Positions 4,648 to 11,151 of a stretch of 11,151 bases of DNA are shown here, piece after piece. The stretch is from JAVBNJ01 sp031551625 (lineage in GTDB: Bacteria; Bacteroidota; Bacteroidia; Bacteroidales; UBA932). How positions within the stretch are numbered: position 1 is the stretch's first letter; every line of letters begins with the position of its first letter. Where the stretch lies: positions 1-11,151 of the forward strand of contig JAVBNJ010000037.1 of assembly GCA_031551625.1 (NCBI GenBank), read 5' to 3'. Under the pieces are notes generated by a model. That model searched no databases. It was not told the origin of the DNA and worked only from the letters and a program-made list of their open reading frames with translations. The translations under genes were made by a program, and so were the position numbers.

Positions 4648-5757
4648 TTAATAAGGACACCCGCACAACGGATTGAGATAGCGACCTTGGAATTTTTTTG
4701 TACTGCGCTTGCGGCTTTTTTCCGAATCGCCGAACGAGTAGTGCAGGAACAGTTCGTGCGAGCCGCTGTCCCAGCCACGCAGGCTACCGCCCGATGCCAC
4801 TAAATCAAAACTGTAGCCCATGCGCAACGTCTGGCTCATAAGGCCCACTGTAGCCATGGCAATATACGTGTTTTCGGCAAATGGCGTCTTGAGCGCCACG
4901 CCTGCAAACAAGCCGCCGGCTCGTACCGAGAAGTTGGCAATAAGATACTGGAAACCGCCTTGGTAAATGTATTTGGCTTGCGGCAACAGCACAATATTAT
5001 CGAACGCAGCCCACTGCTGCAGTTCCAAGACTTTCCCCGAACCCATGAGTGGAATGCCTGCCTGTGCATGAGCTGTAATTTTTAATGCATAATCGCCATA
5101 TACTGCCGGCTCGCTTTCGGAGGTAATCGCACCAAAGTGTTGCACCGCAACACCCAACTGAAGTATCGGATGTTGCATTACAAGTCCTGTAGCAAAATCG
5201 ATACGCTGGCGATTGGTTTCGCGGTAAATAGCAGACAGATCGGGGGCAGTGCTTATACCCACCATATCGGGATATGTGAGCCCGCGCGGGTTGCGGTGCT
5301 GCAGGTAGAACACCGCCTGCAGCGCCGGACGCAATTCTATGTTTTGTGACAAACGGAATGCGTAGGAATACGAAATACCCAACGAGGTAGTTTGGAACAC
5401 GCCGCCCGACGAACGGTCGTCCATCACAAACAAGCCCATACCGCGACTCCACGGGATATCATACGTGTCTATTTCGGCATAAATCGTATTGTAGATATTA
5501 GCCGATGCAGTAAACTGACTACGCGCCGCCACACTGGCATGATAAAGCCCCAGTGTACCGGCCAGCGCCGGATTGGTATATTGCGGCGCCGACAATACAT
5601 GGTTAAAAACCACATCCTGAGCCAATGCAGGAACTACCAAAAACAATCCCAAAGTACAAACAGCTACGCGAAGGAAATATATAAAATATGAAATTTGTTG
5701 CAACAGCAATGAACTAAATTTTTCGGTAAAGATAACTCTTTTTACTAAAATTTGCAC
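4648..5757 (-). CDS. PorP/SprF family type IX secretion system membrane protein
   Basis: PorP/SprF proteins are outer-membrane beta-barrels linked to the type IX secretion and gliding machinery of Bacteroidota. The mature start QDVVFNHVLSAPQYTNPALAGT is the family signature (QD..F...P.Y.NPA.AG), followed by alternating amphipathic strands through HELFLHYSFGD at the end of the barrel. The last 25 residues are a basic tail ending in NPLCGCPY, as in relatives that end near a CP motif. The longest frame has 369 residues from GTG 5757, with cleavage likely at ALA-Q (46/47). That is a long signal peptide, so a later start such as TTG 5709 is plausible; a TATCTTTA -7-like element at 5734-5727 would fit it. 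Other type IX genes are not in the window. Convergent with rnhB and divergent from tRNA-fMet. Confidence 0.88.
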   Translation of the reverse strand: MQILVKRVIFTEKFSSLLLQQISYFIYFLRVAVCTLGLFLVVPALAQDVVFNHVLSAPQYTNPALAGTLGLYHASVAARSQFTASANIYNTIYAEIDTYDIPWSRGMGLFVMDDRSSGGVFQTTSLGISYSYAFRLSQNIELRPALQAVFYLQHRNPRGLTYPDMVGISTAPDLSAIYRETNRQRIDFATGLVMQHPILQLGVAVQHFGAITSESEPAVYGDYALKITAHAQAGIPLMGSGKVLELQQWAAFDNIVLLPQAKYIYQGGFQYLIANFSVRAGGLFAGVALKTPFAENTYIAMATVGLMSQTLRMGYSFDLVASGGSLRGWDSGSHELFLHYSFGDSEKSRKRSTKKFQGRYLNPLCGCPY

Positions 5758-5781
5758 AATTCAAGAATTATCCGTACCTTC
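5751..5781 (+). promoter_or_regulatory. Promoter of tRNA-fMet
   Basis: TTTG (5751-5754), a 19-nt spacer and TACCTTCG (5774-5781) fit the Bacteroidota -33/-7 promoter with one mismatch in the -7 element. It ends 12 nt before the tRNA and overlaps the 5' end of the longest PorP/SprF frame on the other strand. Confidence 0.6.
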
Positions 5782-5793
5782 GTAGTTCAATAC

Positions 5794-5866
<73 letters not shown>

Positions 5867-5873
5867 CTACACA

Positions 5874-5908
5874 AAAGGCCGTTTCAATCGAAACGGCCTT
5901 TATTTTTT
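5874..5908 (+). terminator. Rho-independent terminator of tRNA-fMet
   Basis: A perfect 12-bp stem AAAGGCCGTTTC/GAAACGGCCTTT (5874-5885, 5890-5901) with loop AATC is followed by TATTTTTT. The T tract overlaps the TTTG of the next promoter. Confidence 0.9.
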
Positions 5909-5935
5909 GCAATATCAATTTATTGCGTATATTTG
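5906..5935 (+). promoter_or_regulatory. Promoter of the outer-membrane protein pair
   Basis: TTTG (5906-5909), an 18-nt spacer and TATATTTG (5928-5935), an exact TAnnTTTG -7 element. It lies about 31 nt before ATG 5967. This makes ATG 5907, inside the promoter, an unlikely start. Confidence 0.65.
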
Positions 5936-5966
5936 CACTATTAATGTCCCACAAACAACGGTATTC

Positions 5967-6764
5967 ATGAAAAACAGCCTATTCATAAAAGTTGTACTAA
6001 CGCTATCCATCATCGGAGCAAGTCTTGTCCCTGCCCATTCGCAGGCATTGATAGCACTGCTTTTCGGAAAAAAAATATCAAACGACAAGTTGCAACTTGG
6101 CTTGTTCCTTGCGGCACAGAACCCGGTGATGTATCCCATGAAAGGCGATTTCCTGAACGTAGGTTTTTCGATTGGCGCTTATACTGACATCAAACTGGGT
6201 ACGTCCGACAAATGGATGCTCTCTAACTATCTTGTATTTAAATCGCCGCAAGGCGTACGCCATTTACCTGCCACAGAAAATTTTCTTGACATCAATGACC
6301 TGCCCATTGAACTTCAAGGTTTAGAAGGTATATATATCAATCGCGACATTACTAATTTTGAAATAACACCTTTAATTCGCTACAACATAACCCCGTCATG
6401 GGCCATAGGAACGGGTCCCTGCTTTGGTTTCCGGATGATTGCAAAAGACACTTACGTATCGACACGGACCGACAGTGAGGGTAACAAAATCGGGGTATGG
6501 GACTACACGACCAGCATTAAATCGTATACCAACTGGTACAATGTAGGCTTTGCTATTGATGTGCAATACCGTCTGCTGAAAGGCAAGGGAATGAATTTCA
6601 ATGTCCGCTATGCACAAGGCTTTACCGATGTGTACAAAAACACCAGCCAGAGCGGGCGCAGCGCCTATATTCATGTGGGCATGGGCATTCCCATAGGTGG
6701 AAGAAATAAAGTGGAAGAAACACCAACTGTAAATTTAATTAAATCCGACAATCATAATGAATAA
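5967..6764 (+). CDS. Putative outer-membrane beta-barrel protein
   Basis: This 265-residue exported protein starts at ATG 5967, with signal peptide MKNSLFIKVVLTLSIIGASLVPAHSQ (basic start, hydrophobic core, AHS-Q cleavage near residue 25). The mature part alternates polar and hydrophobic residues with many Tyr, Trp and Gly in strand-turn patterns: LNVGFSIGAYTDIKLG, WAIGTGPCFGFRMIA, YNVGFAIDVQYRLLKGKGMNFNVRYAQGFTDVY and YIHVGMGIPIGG. This fits a small barrel similar in style to PorT/OmpA-type barrels, but I cannot name the family. A roughly 25-residue polar tail follows the last strand. The stop overlaps the start of the next gene by 8 nt, so the two are translationally coupled. A longer frame from ATG 5907 would begin in the promoter and hide the signal peptide. 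Confidence 0.8.
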   Translation: MKNSLFIKVVLTLSIIGASLVPAHSQALIALLFGKKISNDKLQLGLFLAAQNPVMYPMKGDFLNVGFSIGAYTDIKLGTSDKWMLSNYLVFKSPQGVRHLPATENFLDINDLPIELQGLEGIYINRDITNFEITPLIRYNITPSWAIGTGPCFGFRMIAKDTYVSTRTDSEGNKIGVWDYTTSIKSYTNWYNVGFAIDVQYRLLKGKGMNFNVRYAQGFTDVYKNTSQSGRSAYIHVGMGIPIGGRNKVEETPTVNLIKSDNHNE

Positions 6765-7755
6765 AATAATCGCTTTAGTTGTTCTTGCTTGTTTTGCTAC
6801 AGTTACATTTGCGCAGTCGGGGGACTTTGTAAAAGTATTGCCTGCACAACGTGCACTGAGCGATAGTTTGAAAAAACAGAATGAACATCCTTACATCTTT
6901 CCGCTATTTGGCAAAAACCTCGGCAAGCGCGGGTTTATGTTGCCCTATCCCGTGGGCATAATGCTCAACGGCTACATGGGTGCTCAGGATGTAACTATTT
7001 CGGATTTAACGGTAGGTATTAACGATGCCAATGGCAATACAGTAATCCCGACTATCCCGCTCGACGACGTAGTGGGTTTCAGCAATGTCAGCGCCTCTGT
7101 GCGCAACGTCAATTTCCGTGCCGACTTGTGGGTGTTGCCGTTTCTTGATGTATACGGGATAGTCGGCGCCGCATGGGTTACCACCGATGTGGGTATCGGC
7201 AGTATTGTAGGAAAGCCTGTAGATATTAGTACCCAAGCCAACTTCAATGGGTATGTTTACGGTATAGGCGGAATGCTTACAGGCGGTATACGATCGATTT
7301 TCTTTTCGGTCGATTTCAATGCTGTGTGGACGCATTTCGACGAGTTGAAGAACGACAATGTAGCCATGAACCTAGCTCCTCGCGTAGGCTATGTATTTCA
7401 CTTCAATAATGATCCCGAACAAAATTTCTCGATATGGACTGGAGCCGGGCGTGTGTTTCTCAACAACGAAACCGTTGGCAGCATTCCGCTCTCAAGCATT
7501 ATACCGGACATAACCAAAGCCGAATGGTACAACAATTTATCGGATGCACAGAAAAATTTAGTAGACCGCGTCATTGAAAAAAACAAAGGTGATGTAATCA
7601 ACTACACACTTAACAAACGCCCATCGCAAAACTGGTGCATGATTCTCGGCGCACAGTTCCAGCTCGACCGTCACTGGCAGTTCCGCACCGAAGCTAATTT
7701 CCTTGGCGGGCGCAAGTCGGGATTGATTTCGGTAAATTATCGTTTCGGGCTATAA
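6757..7755 (+). CDS. Putative outer-membrane beta-barrel protein, coupled to the previous gene
   Basis: This 332-residue protein starts at ATG 6757, 8 nt inside the preceding gene. The signal peptide MNKIIALVVLACFATVTFAQ is clear, with cleavage at FAQ-S or FA-Q. The segment FPLFGKNLGKRGFMLPYPVGIMLNGYMGAQ (about residues 48-77) is Gly- and aromatic-rich. It is followed by strand-like repeats (VRNVNFRADLWVLPFLDVYGIVGAAWV, GYVYGIGGMLTGGIRSIFFSVDFNAVWTHF, NLAPRVGYVFHF). An insertion rich in helix-forming residues (about 250-285) precedes the last strands, and the chain ends GLISVNYRFGL with aromatic residues, as in barrels recognised by the BAM machinery. A related type may exist across Bacteroidota, but I cannot name it. 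Shared operon and coupling suggest a functional pair with the upstream barrel protein. Confidence 0.8.
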   Translation: MNKIIALVVLACFATVTFAQSGDFVKVLPAQRALSDSLKKQNEHPYIFPLFGKNLGKRGFMLPYPVGIMLNGYMGAQDVTISDLTVGINDANGNTVIPTIPLDDVVGFSNVSASVRNVNFRADLWVLPFLDVYGIVGAAWVTTDVGIGSIVGKPVDISTQANFNGYVYGIGGMLTGGIRSIFFSVDFNAVWTHFDELKNDNVAMNLAPRVGYVFHFNNDPEQNFSIWTGAGRVFLNNETVGSIPLSSIIPDITKAEWYNNLSDAQKNLVDRVIEKNKGDVINYTLNKRPSQNWCMILGAQFQLDRHWQFRTEANFLGGRKSGLISVNYRFGL

Positions 7756-7775
7756 ACTAAAAAATAAGTTATCTT

Positions 7776-7783
7776 TATCTTTG
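7776..7783 (+). promoter_or_regulatory. -7 element upstream of the hdeD-like gene
   Basis: TATCTTTG matches TAnnTTTG exactly and ends 17 nt before ATG 7799. No good TTTG is seen at the usual spacing upstream, so only the -7 element supports it. Confidence 0.5.
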
Positions 7784-7798
7784 TAAAAACATCTGATC

Positions 7799-8356
7799 AT
7801 GGAAACAACAGTAAAAACATCGAATAAAACCTTGTTCCTATTGCAAGGCTTAGTATTTTCGGCTCTGGGAATTATTATGATCCTTTTTCCCGCAACATTA
7901 CCGGCAATCATGAGCATAGTAATTGCCGTTGCTTTGTTTATTACCGCTATTTCGGCTATTTGGGCTTATGTACAAAGCCGAAAAAAAGAAGCGAAAAACG
8001 AATGGTACCTGATTGTAGGAAGCATTGTAGCCGTAGGCTTGGGAATCTGGCTGATTATTGACTCGAAACTCCTTTTGAAACTACTTGCTATTGCTATCGG
8101 CGTTTGGATGCTCATTCGAAGTATTCAAATCATCGGTACTGCTATTACAATGAAATCATTCGGAGCAATAGACTGGTTATGGTTTATTTTAGTAGGCCTG
8201 GTAACCGGTCTTTTTGCTATTATCTTTTTAACATCTCCCGAAGCAATGGGTACCGGCACTATGGTGTTGGCCGGCGTAGCATTGCTGCTGGTTGGTATTT
8301 ACTATTTCGTCCTATTATTCCAAAAGAAAACAACCAATATAATCATTAAATCTTAG
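7799..8356 (+). CDS. HdeD-like membrane protein (DUF308 family)
   Basis: This 185-residue inner-membrane protein has six hydrophobic helices in three pairs: GLVFSALGIIMILFP and IMSIVIAVALFITAISAIWAY, then LIVGSIVAVGLGIWLII and LLAIAIGVWMLIRSIQIIGTAI, then WFILVGLVTGLFAIIFL and GTMVLAGVALLLVGIYYFVLLF. The repeated G-x-x-x-L-G-I...P pattern and six-helix length fit HdeD/DUF308. E. coli HdeD is linked to acid resistance; in other phyla the role is uncertain, so I give no symbol. A charged loop with KKEAKNEW separates the first and second pairs. The ATG at 7799 follows a TAnnTTTG -7 element. The next gene begins 5 nt after the stop, so the two form an operon, perhaps an envelope-stress unit. Confidence 0.85.
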   Translation: METTVKTSNKTLFLLQGLVFSALGIIMILFPATLPAIMSIVIAVALFITAISAIWAYVQSRKKEAKNEWYLIVGSIVAVGLGIWLIIDSKLLLKLLAIAIGVWMLIRSIQIIGTAITMKSFGAIDWLWFILVGLVTGLFAIIFLTSPEAMGTGTMVLAGVALLLVGIYYFVLLFQKKTTNIIIKS

Positions 8357-8361
8357 TAATT

Positions 8362-8955
8362 ATGAAAAAAATCCTTTCCCTGTCGCTTGTAGCCTTGTTG
8401 TTGTGGGCTTGCGGCACAACGTACGAAGCTTCGAGCTTTTTGGTGGATAAGACCGCCGATTTCACACATTACAAAACCTACGGATTTGTAGCTATTGACC
8501 AAACCAAATTGCCACCGCAAGTAACAATGGCACACGTAGAATTGATCCGTCAGGCTGTAGCTACAGAACTAGAACTCCGCGGTTTGCAAACCGTGACGGC
8601 CGATACGTTGCAACCCGATTTAGCGATTAACCTCGGCATGTATATCCAAAACAAGTACGAAGCCAACGCCACTACCAATGCATATCCGATGGGAGGCGGC
8701 CCATACCGCTACTACTGGAGCGGTATGAACTATTGGACAGCCGACACACAAGTGGATGTAGAAACCTACAAAGAAGGCACCTTGATGGTAGATGTGATTG
8801 ATCTTGCTGCAAAGAAAATTTTGTGGCACGGTTCGGTTACCGGTGTAATGGAGGATGTATTTAAAGAAAACACTGCTCAAGCCAACCTGAAAAAAGCGTG
8901 CGACATGATGTTTGCCAACTTTCCCATTCCAGCTCCTGCTCCCGAAAAGAAATAA
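8362..8955 (+). CDS. DUF4136-like lipoprotein
   Basis: This 197-residue lipoprotein has a short signal peptide and lipobox LWAC, with the lipidated residue at Cys17. The mature chain begins with SSFLVDKTADFTHYKTYGFV, the DUF4136 start (strand, D-F..YKTY.F), continues with a helix (VELIRQAVATELELRGLQTVTADTLQPDLAINL) and ends with LMVDVIDLAAKKILWHGSVTGVM and a helix ending at about FPIP. A Gly- and aromatic-rich loop (YPMGGGPYRYYWSGMNYW) lies in the middle, where members often have such an insertion. The C-terminus is Pro/Ala/Lys-rich. DUF4136 proteins are envelope lipoproteins of unknown function. It follows the hdeD-like gene by 5 nt and ends before a strong terminator. Confidence 0.88.
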   Translation: MKKILSLSLVALLLWACGTTYEASSFLVDKTADFTHYKTYGFVAIDQTKLPPQVTMAHVELIRQAVATELELRGLQTVTADTLQPDLAINLGMYIQNKYEANATTNAYPMGGGPYRYYWSGMNYWTADTQVDVETYKEGTLMVDVIDLAAKKILWHGSVTGVMEDVFKENTAQANLKKACDMMFANFPIPAPAPEKK

Positions 8956-8976
8956 CAGATAACTATATTTTTAATG

Positions 8977-9005
8977 AACGCCCGAAAATTTTTCGGGCGT
9001 TTTTT
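8977..9005 (+). terminator. Rho-independent terminator of the hdeD-like/DUF4136 operon
   Basis: An 11-bp stem AACGCCCGAAA/TTTCGGGCGTT (8977-8987, 8991-9001) has a 3-nt loop and is followed by a T tract to 9005 and a second T run after one G. It lies 21 nt after the DUF4136 gene. Confidence 0.88.
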
Positions 9006-9052
9006 GTTTTTTGCAGCTAAGATTGTAAGGCTTTTCTAATCTTTTAAAACAA

Positions 9053-9085
9053 TAAACCTGCGAAACATACTACTTCGCAGGTTTA
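9053..9085 (-). terminator. Terminator of the ppiD-like gene
   Basis: A perfect 12-bp inverted repeat TAAACCTGCGAA/TTCGCAGGTTTA (9053-9064, 9074-9085) lies 24 nt past the stop of the minus-strand gene. On that strand it is followed by TTGTTTTAAAAG. It is symmetric enough to back up the plus-strand terminator on the other side. Confidence 0.75.
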
Positions 9086-9109
9086 CTATTCTTTGATTGT
9101 TATTGTATC

Positions 9110-11151
9110 CTAGAAGAACCGTCCACGCCAGTCTTGTACGTTGGCCGCTTTTTCCATTACTTCATAAAAAGTATAGAATTCACGTTGAGCCAAGGAATAG
9201 CGTTCACGCATTTTTTCCTCAGCGGCAGTGTAGACTTCGGCGGTATGACGACGGGTTATAGAAAATACGTATACAGCCATATTACCTTTTACGGGACCTA
9301 CTAACATATTTTCAGGAGCCCCGGCTACAGCACCCTGTAATTTAGGTTCCATTCCAATGCCCGCTATTGAACGTGAATTAAATGATATATCCGAAGCAAC
9401 ATCCACTGTTTTTTTCATCTTTTCGGCAACGGTTTCAATAGTTCCGCCCATGGCATCGCGCATTTTCTGCGCAACTTTCTCGGCACGTTGTTCATGCTGC
9501 AAGACGGTTTCTATTTCGGTCTTCACTTGTTCGAACGGGGCAATGCCTCGTTCACGGGCAACCACCACTGATGCTACAACAAAATAATTATCGAGTGTAA
9601 TTACCGGCGACACATCGCCGATTTTGGCGCCATACGCCCACTGTACAAGTTCGCGGGTATTCGTATTGGGTAGGACAGTCATCGTTTTTTGACCCTCTTT
9701 CAACGAATAGCCTGGAGTAATCATGTACTTGCTTTGCTTGGCTGCTTCTTCAAATTTTACACGTTGATTTTCGCTGGTAGCAGAAAGGTCACTAGCTTTT
9801 GTAAAAATAGACTGATAAGTGTTTTTGCCCGGATGTGCGGTCTTTTCAATCACAGCCAATTGCACTTTGCGCTCTTCAGGGCTGCGGTCAGTAACTTCGA
9901 CCACATGCCAGCCATAAGGTGTTTCCACTTTAATCAACTTGTTTTTAGGTACTACAAAGCAGGTATCTTCAAAAGCTTTGATCATGCTGCCTTGCTTGAA
10001 CCAGCCTAAGTCGCCGCCTTTTTTATTGGCCACCTGATCGGCAGAGTACAATTGGGCTACATACTCGAAATTGGCGCCACCACGCAGCATACTCATTACC
10101 GTATCGGCACGAAGTTCTGCTTGTTTTTTATCCCGATCTTGAATCAGAATGTGGCGGGCTTGTACCGAGTCTGGCATCATGCGCGAGTTAACAATGCGTG
10201 CTGTGTAAAACGAGTTGTCATCGCGGTATACCGGAAGGATATCTTTGCTAACAGCCTTGAATGCAAAGCTATCAAGCGTCGCAGGTAGCTCTCCTTTTTT
10301 ATAATAGCGTCCGTTGAAAGGTATATCGGAATTACGCGATACGAATGCACCGAGGTCGGCCACTTTCACATTTCCAAATTCGGTATAAATCTGATTGATT
10401 TTCTCTTCGGCGAGACGCAGGTCTTCAGCGGATGGTTCGATGGGGAATGCAACGAACTCAATATCGCGCGAGGTTTCCTGTTCAAACTCTTTTTCGTGTT
10501 TCTTGTAATAACTACGAGCATCGGCTTCCGAAACAACAATTGTCGAATCAGGCGCAAAACCGATCGCTTGTGCTACATAGTTGATGTCGACAGTAGTATT
10601 GCGGTCGGCCACGCGACGTTTCAATTCCAGCGAATTGGTATAATTACTTTGCGAAAGTAAAGCCATGTATTTTTCAAGCAATTGGGCATCGCGCATGCGG
10701 TCTTCGCAATATTTCCAATAGGTAGCACGTACACGTACGTCACCGGTTTCACTACCGATGCTTTTAATAAATGCCAACACATTGGCACGGCTAAAAGTTC
10801 CATTCTCCCCAAAAAACACGGGGTCTTGTGTTAGTACAGGCGAGATATAACGACCTTGTGTTAGGTCCAGCAATTCTTTGTCCGATACTTCGATGCCGCA
10901 TTTTTCATATTGTGGATAGAGAACATCTTCCTTGAAAAAATCCTGCCAGGCTTGTTCGCGCACTTGATCTTGCATTTGTTCGCTCAGCGACGTGCTGCCG
11001 GTAAGCAGCGAGTGCATTTGTGCATAGTAATCTTGTTTTTTTGCAAAGTCTTGATAACTGATCGACTTGCCATTGATTTTACCGACATCGTTCTTCGATG
11101 AGAACATAGAGGTTACCGAGCGCAAGGTATTTGCGTCAATGATGAAAGATA
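9110..11151 (-). CDS. PpiD/SurA-like peptidyl-prolyl isomerase, 5' end beyond the window
   Basis: PpiD-type proteins are periplasmic foldases anchored by one N-terminal helix. They bind unfolded envelope proteins and carry a parvulin domain. About 680 residues are visible. The frame is open to the right edge (FIIDANTLRSVTSMFSSKNDVGKINGK), so the membrane helix and true start lie outside the window; TTG at 11125 is not the start. An N-terminal SurA-N-like helical region (NGKSISYQDFAKKQDYY) is followed by a long chaperone region. The PPIC/parvulin domain spans about 9887-10165 (VQARHILIQ, FEYVAQLYSAD, KGGDLGWFKQGSM, YGWHVVEV). A second chaperone half contains a degenerate PPIC-like segment (LVQWAYGAKIGDVSPVITLDNYFVVASV). 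It ends NVQDWRGRFF, like the D-x-R-x-x-F/Y ends I recall in Bacteroidota homologues. Its clients may include outer-membrane proteins such as those encoded nearby, but that is inference. Confidence 0.88.
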   Translation of the reverse strand, partial: SFIIDANTLRSVTSMFSSKNDVGKINGKSISYQDFAKKQDYYAQMHSLLTGSTSLSEQMQDQVREQAWQDFFKEDVLYPQYEKCGIEVSDKELLDLTQGRYISPVLTQDPVFFGENGTFSRANVLAFIKSIGSETGDVRVRATYWKYCEDRMRDAQLLEKYMALLSQSNYTNSLELKRRVADRNTTVDINYVAQAIGFAPDSTIVVSEADARSYYKKHEKEFEQETSRDIEFVAFPIEPSAEDLRLAEEKINQIYTEFGNVKVADLGAFVSRNSDIPFNGRYYKKGELPATLDSFAFKAVSKDILPVYRDDNSFYTARIVNSRMMPDSVQARHILIQDRDKKQAELRADTVMSMLRGGANFEYVAQLYSADQVANKKGGDLGWFKQGSMIKAFEDTCFVVPKNKLIKVETPYGWHVVEVTDRSPEERKVQLAVIEKTAHPGKNTYQSIFTKASDLSATSENQRVKFEEAAKQSKYMITPGYSLKEGQKTMTVLPNTNTRELVQWAYGAKIGDVSPVITLDNYFVVASVVVARERGIAPFEQVKTEIETVLQHEQRAEKVAQKMRDAMGGTIETVAEKMKKTVDVASDISFNSRSIAGIGMEPKLQGAVAGAPENMLVGPVKGNMAVYVFSITRRHTAEVYTAAEEKMRERYSLAQREFYTFYEVMEKAANVQDWRGRFF

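Noticed and set aside
4417..4803. 128-codon plus-strand frame in the rnhB-PorP/SprF gap
   Set aside because: It crosses two terminator hairpins and ends antisense to the PorP/SprF gene. It shows no domain or export signal.
5392..5691. 99-codon plus-strand frame
   Set aside because: It is entirely antisense to the strongly supported PorP/SprF gene and has no signature of its own.
5907..5966. 20-residue N-terminal extension of the first barrel protein
   Set aside because: It lies inside the promoter (TTTG 5906, TATATTTG 5928) and would bury an otherwise clear signal peptide starting at 5967.

Overview
The window looks like a chromosome segment from a Bacteroidota bacterium, most likely in or near Bacteroidales. 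The clues are a PorP/SprF-family type IX secretion protein, a PpiD-like foldase with the Bacteroidota-type C-terminus, several -7 elements of the TAnnTTTG class, initiator and serine tRNA genes without an encoded CCA, and DUF4136 and HdeD-type envelope genes. No sequence search was possible, so family names come from motifs read by eye.

The window has two parts. Positions 1 to about 3256 are AT-rich and read like an accessory island in decay. They hold the tail of an unidentified gene, a three-helix membrane protein, a membrane-anchored coiled-coil protein with a C-terminal PD-(D/E)XK-like nuclease domain, a DUF2750-like protein and a retropepsin-like aspartic protease. The nuclease gene is split by two successive -1 shifts, each at an A-run. 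The first is an A AAA AAG heptamer in the correct phase, followed after 7 nt by a perfect 11-bp inverted repeat, which is the layout of a programmed -1 frameshift signal. The protease frame has no ATG ahead of its catalytic DTGS motif. The island ends abruptly against a tRNA-Pro gene that has lost its 3' quarter.

From about 3257 onward the sequence is richer in G+C and looks like core genome. A minus-strand tRNA group, Ser(GCT), Ser(CGA) and the Pro(TGG) remnant, is divergent from rnhB, with closely spaced promoters between them. Behind rnhB is a 390-bp convergent intergenic region with a roughly 110-nt imperfect palindrome and two terminator hairpins. Then come a minus-strand PorP/SprF gene and an initiator tRNA-fMet with its own promoter and terminator.

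Next are two overlapping plus-strand genes for exported, probably outer-membrane beta-barrel proteins, then a two-gene unit of an HdeD-like membrane protein and a DUF4136 lipoprotein. A minus-strand PpiD/SurA-like peptidyl-prolyl isomerase runs off the right edge. The core part is dominated by cell-envelope biogenesis: outer-membrane proteins, a lipoprotein, a secretion-associated barrel, and a periplasmic foldase that could serve such clients. The most interesting part is the 253-2108 membrane protein and nuclease pair with its possible recoding signal, although simple homopolymer errors or gene decay could explain it.
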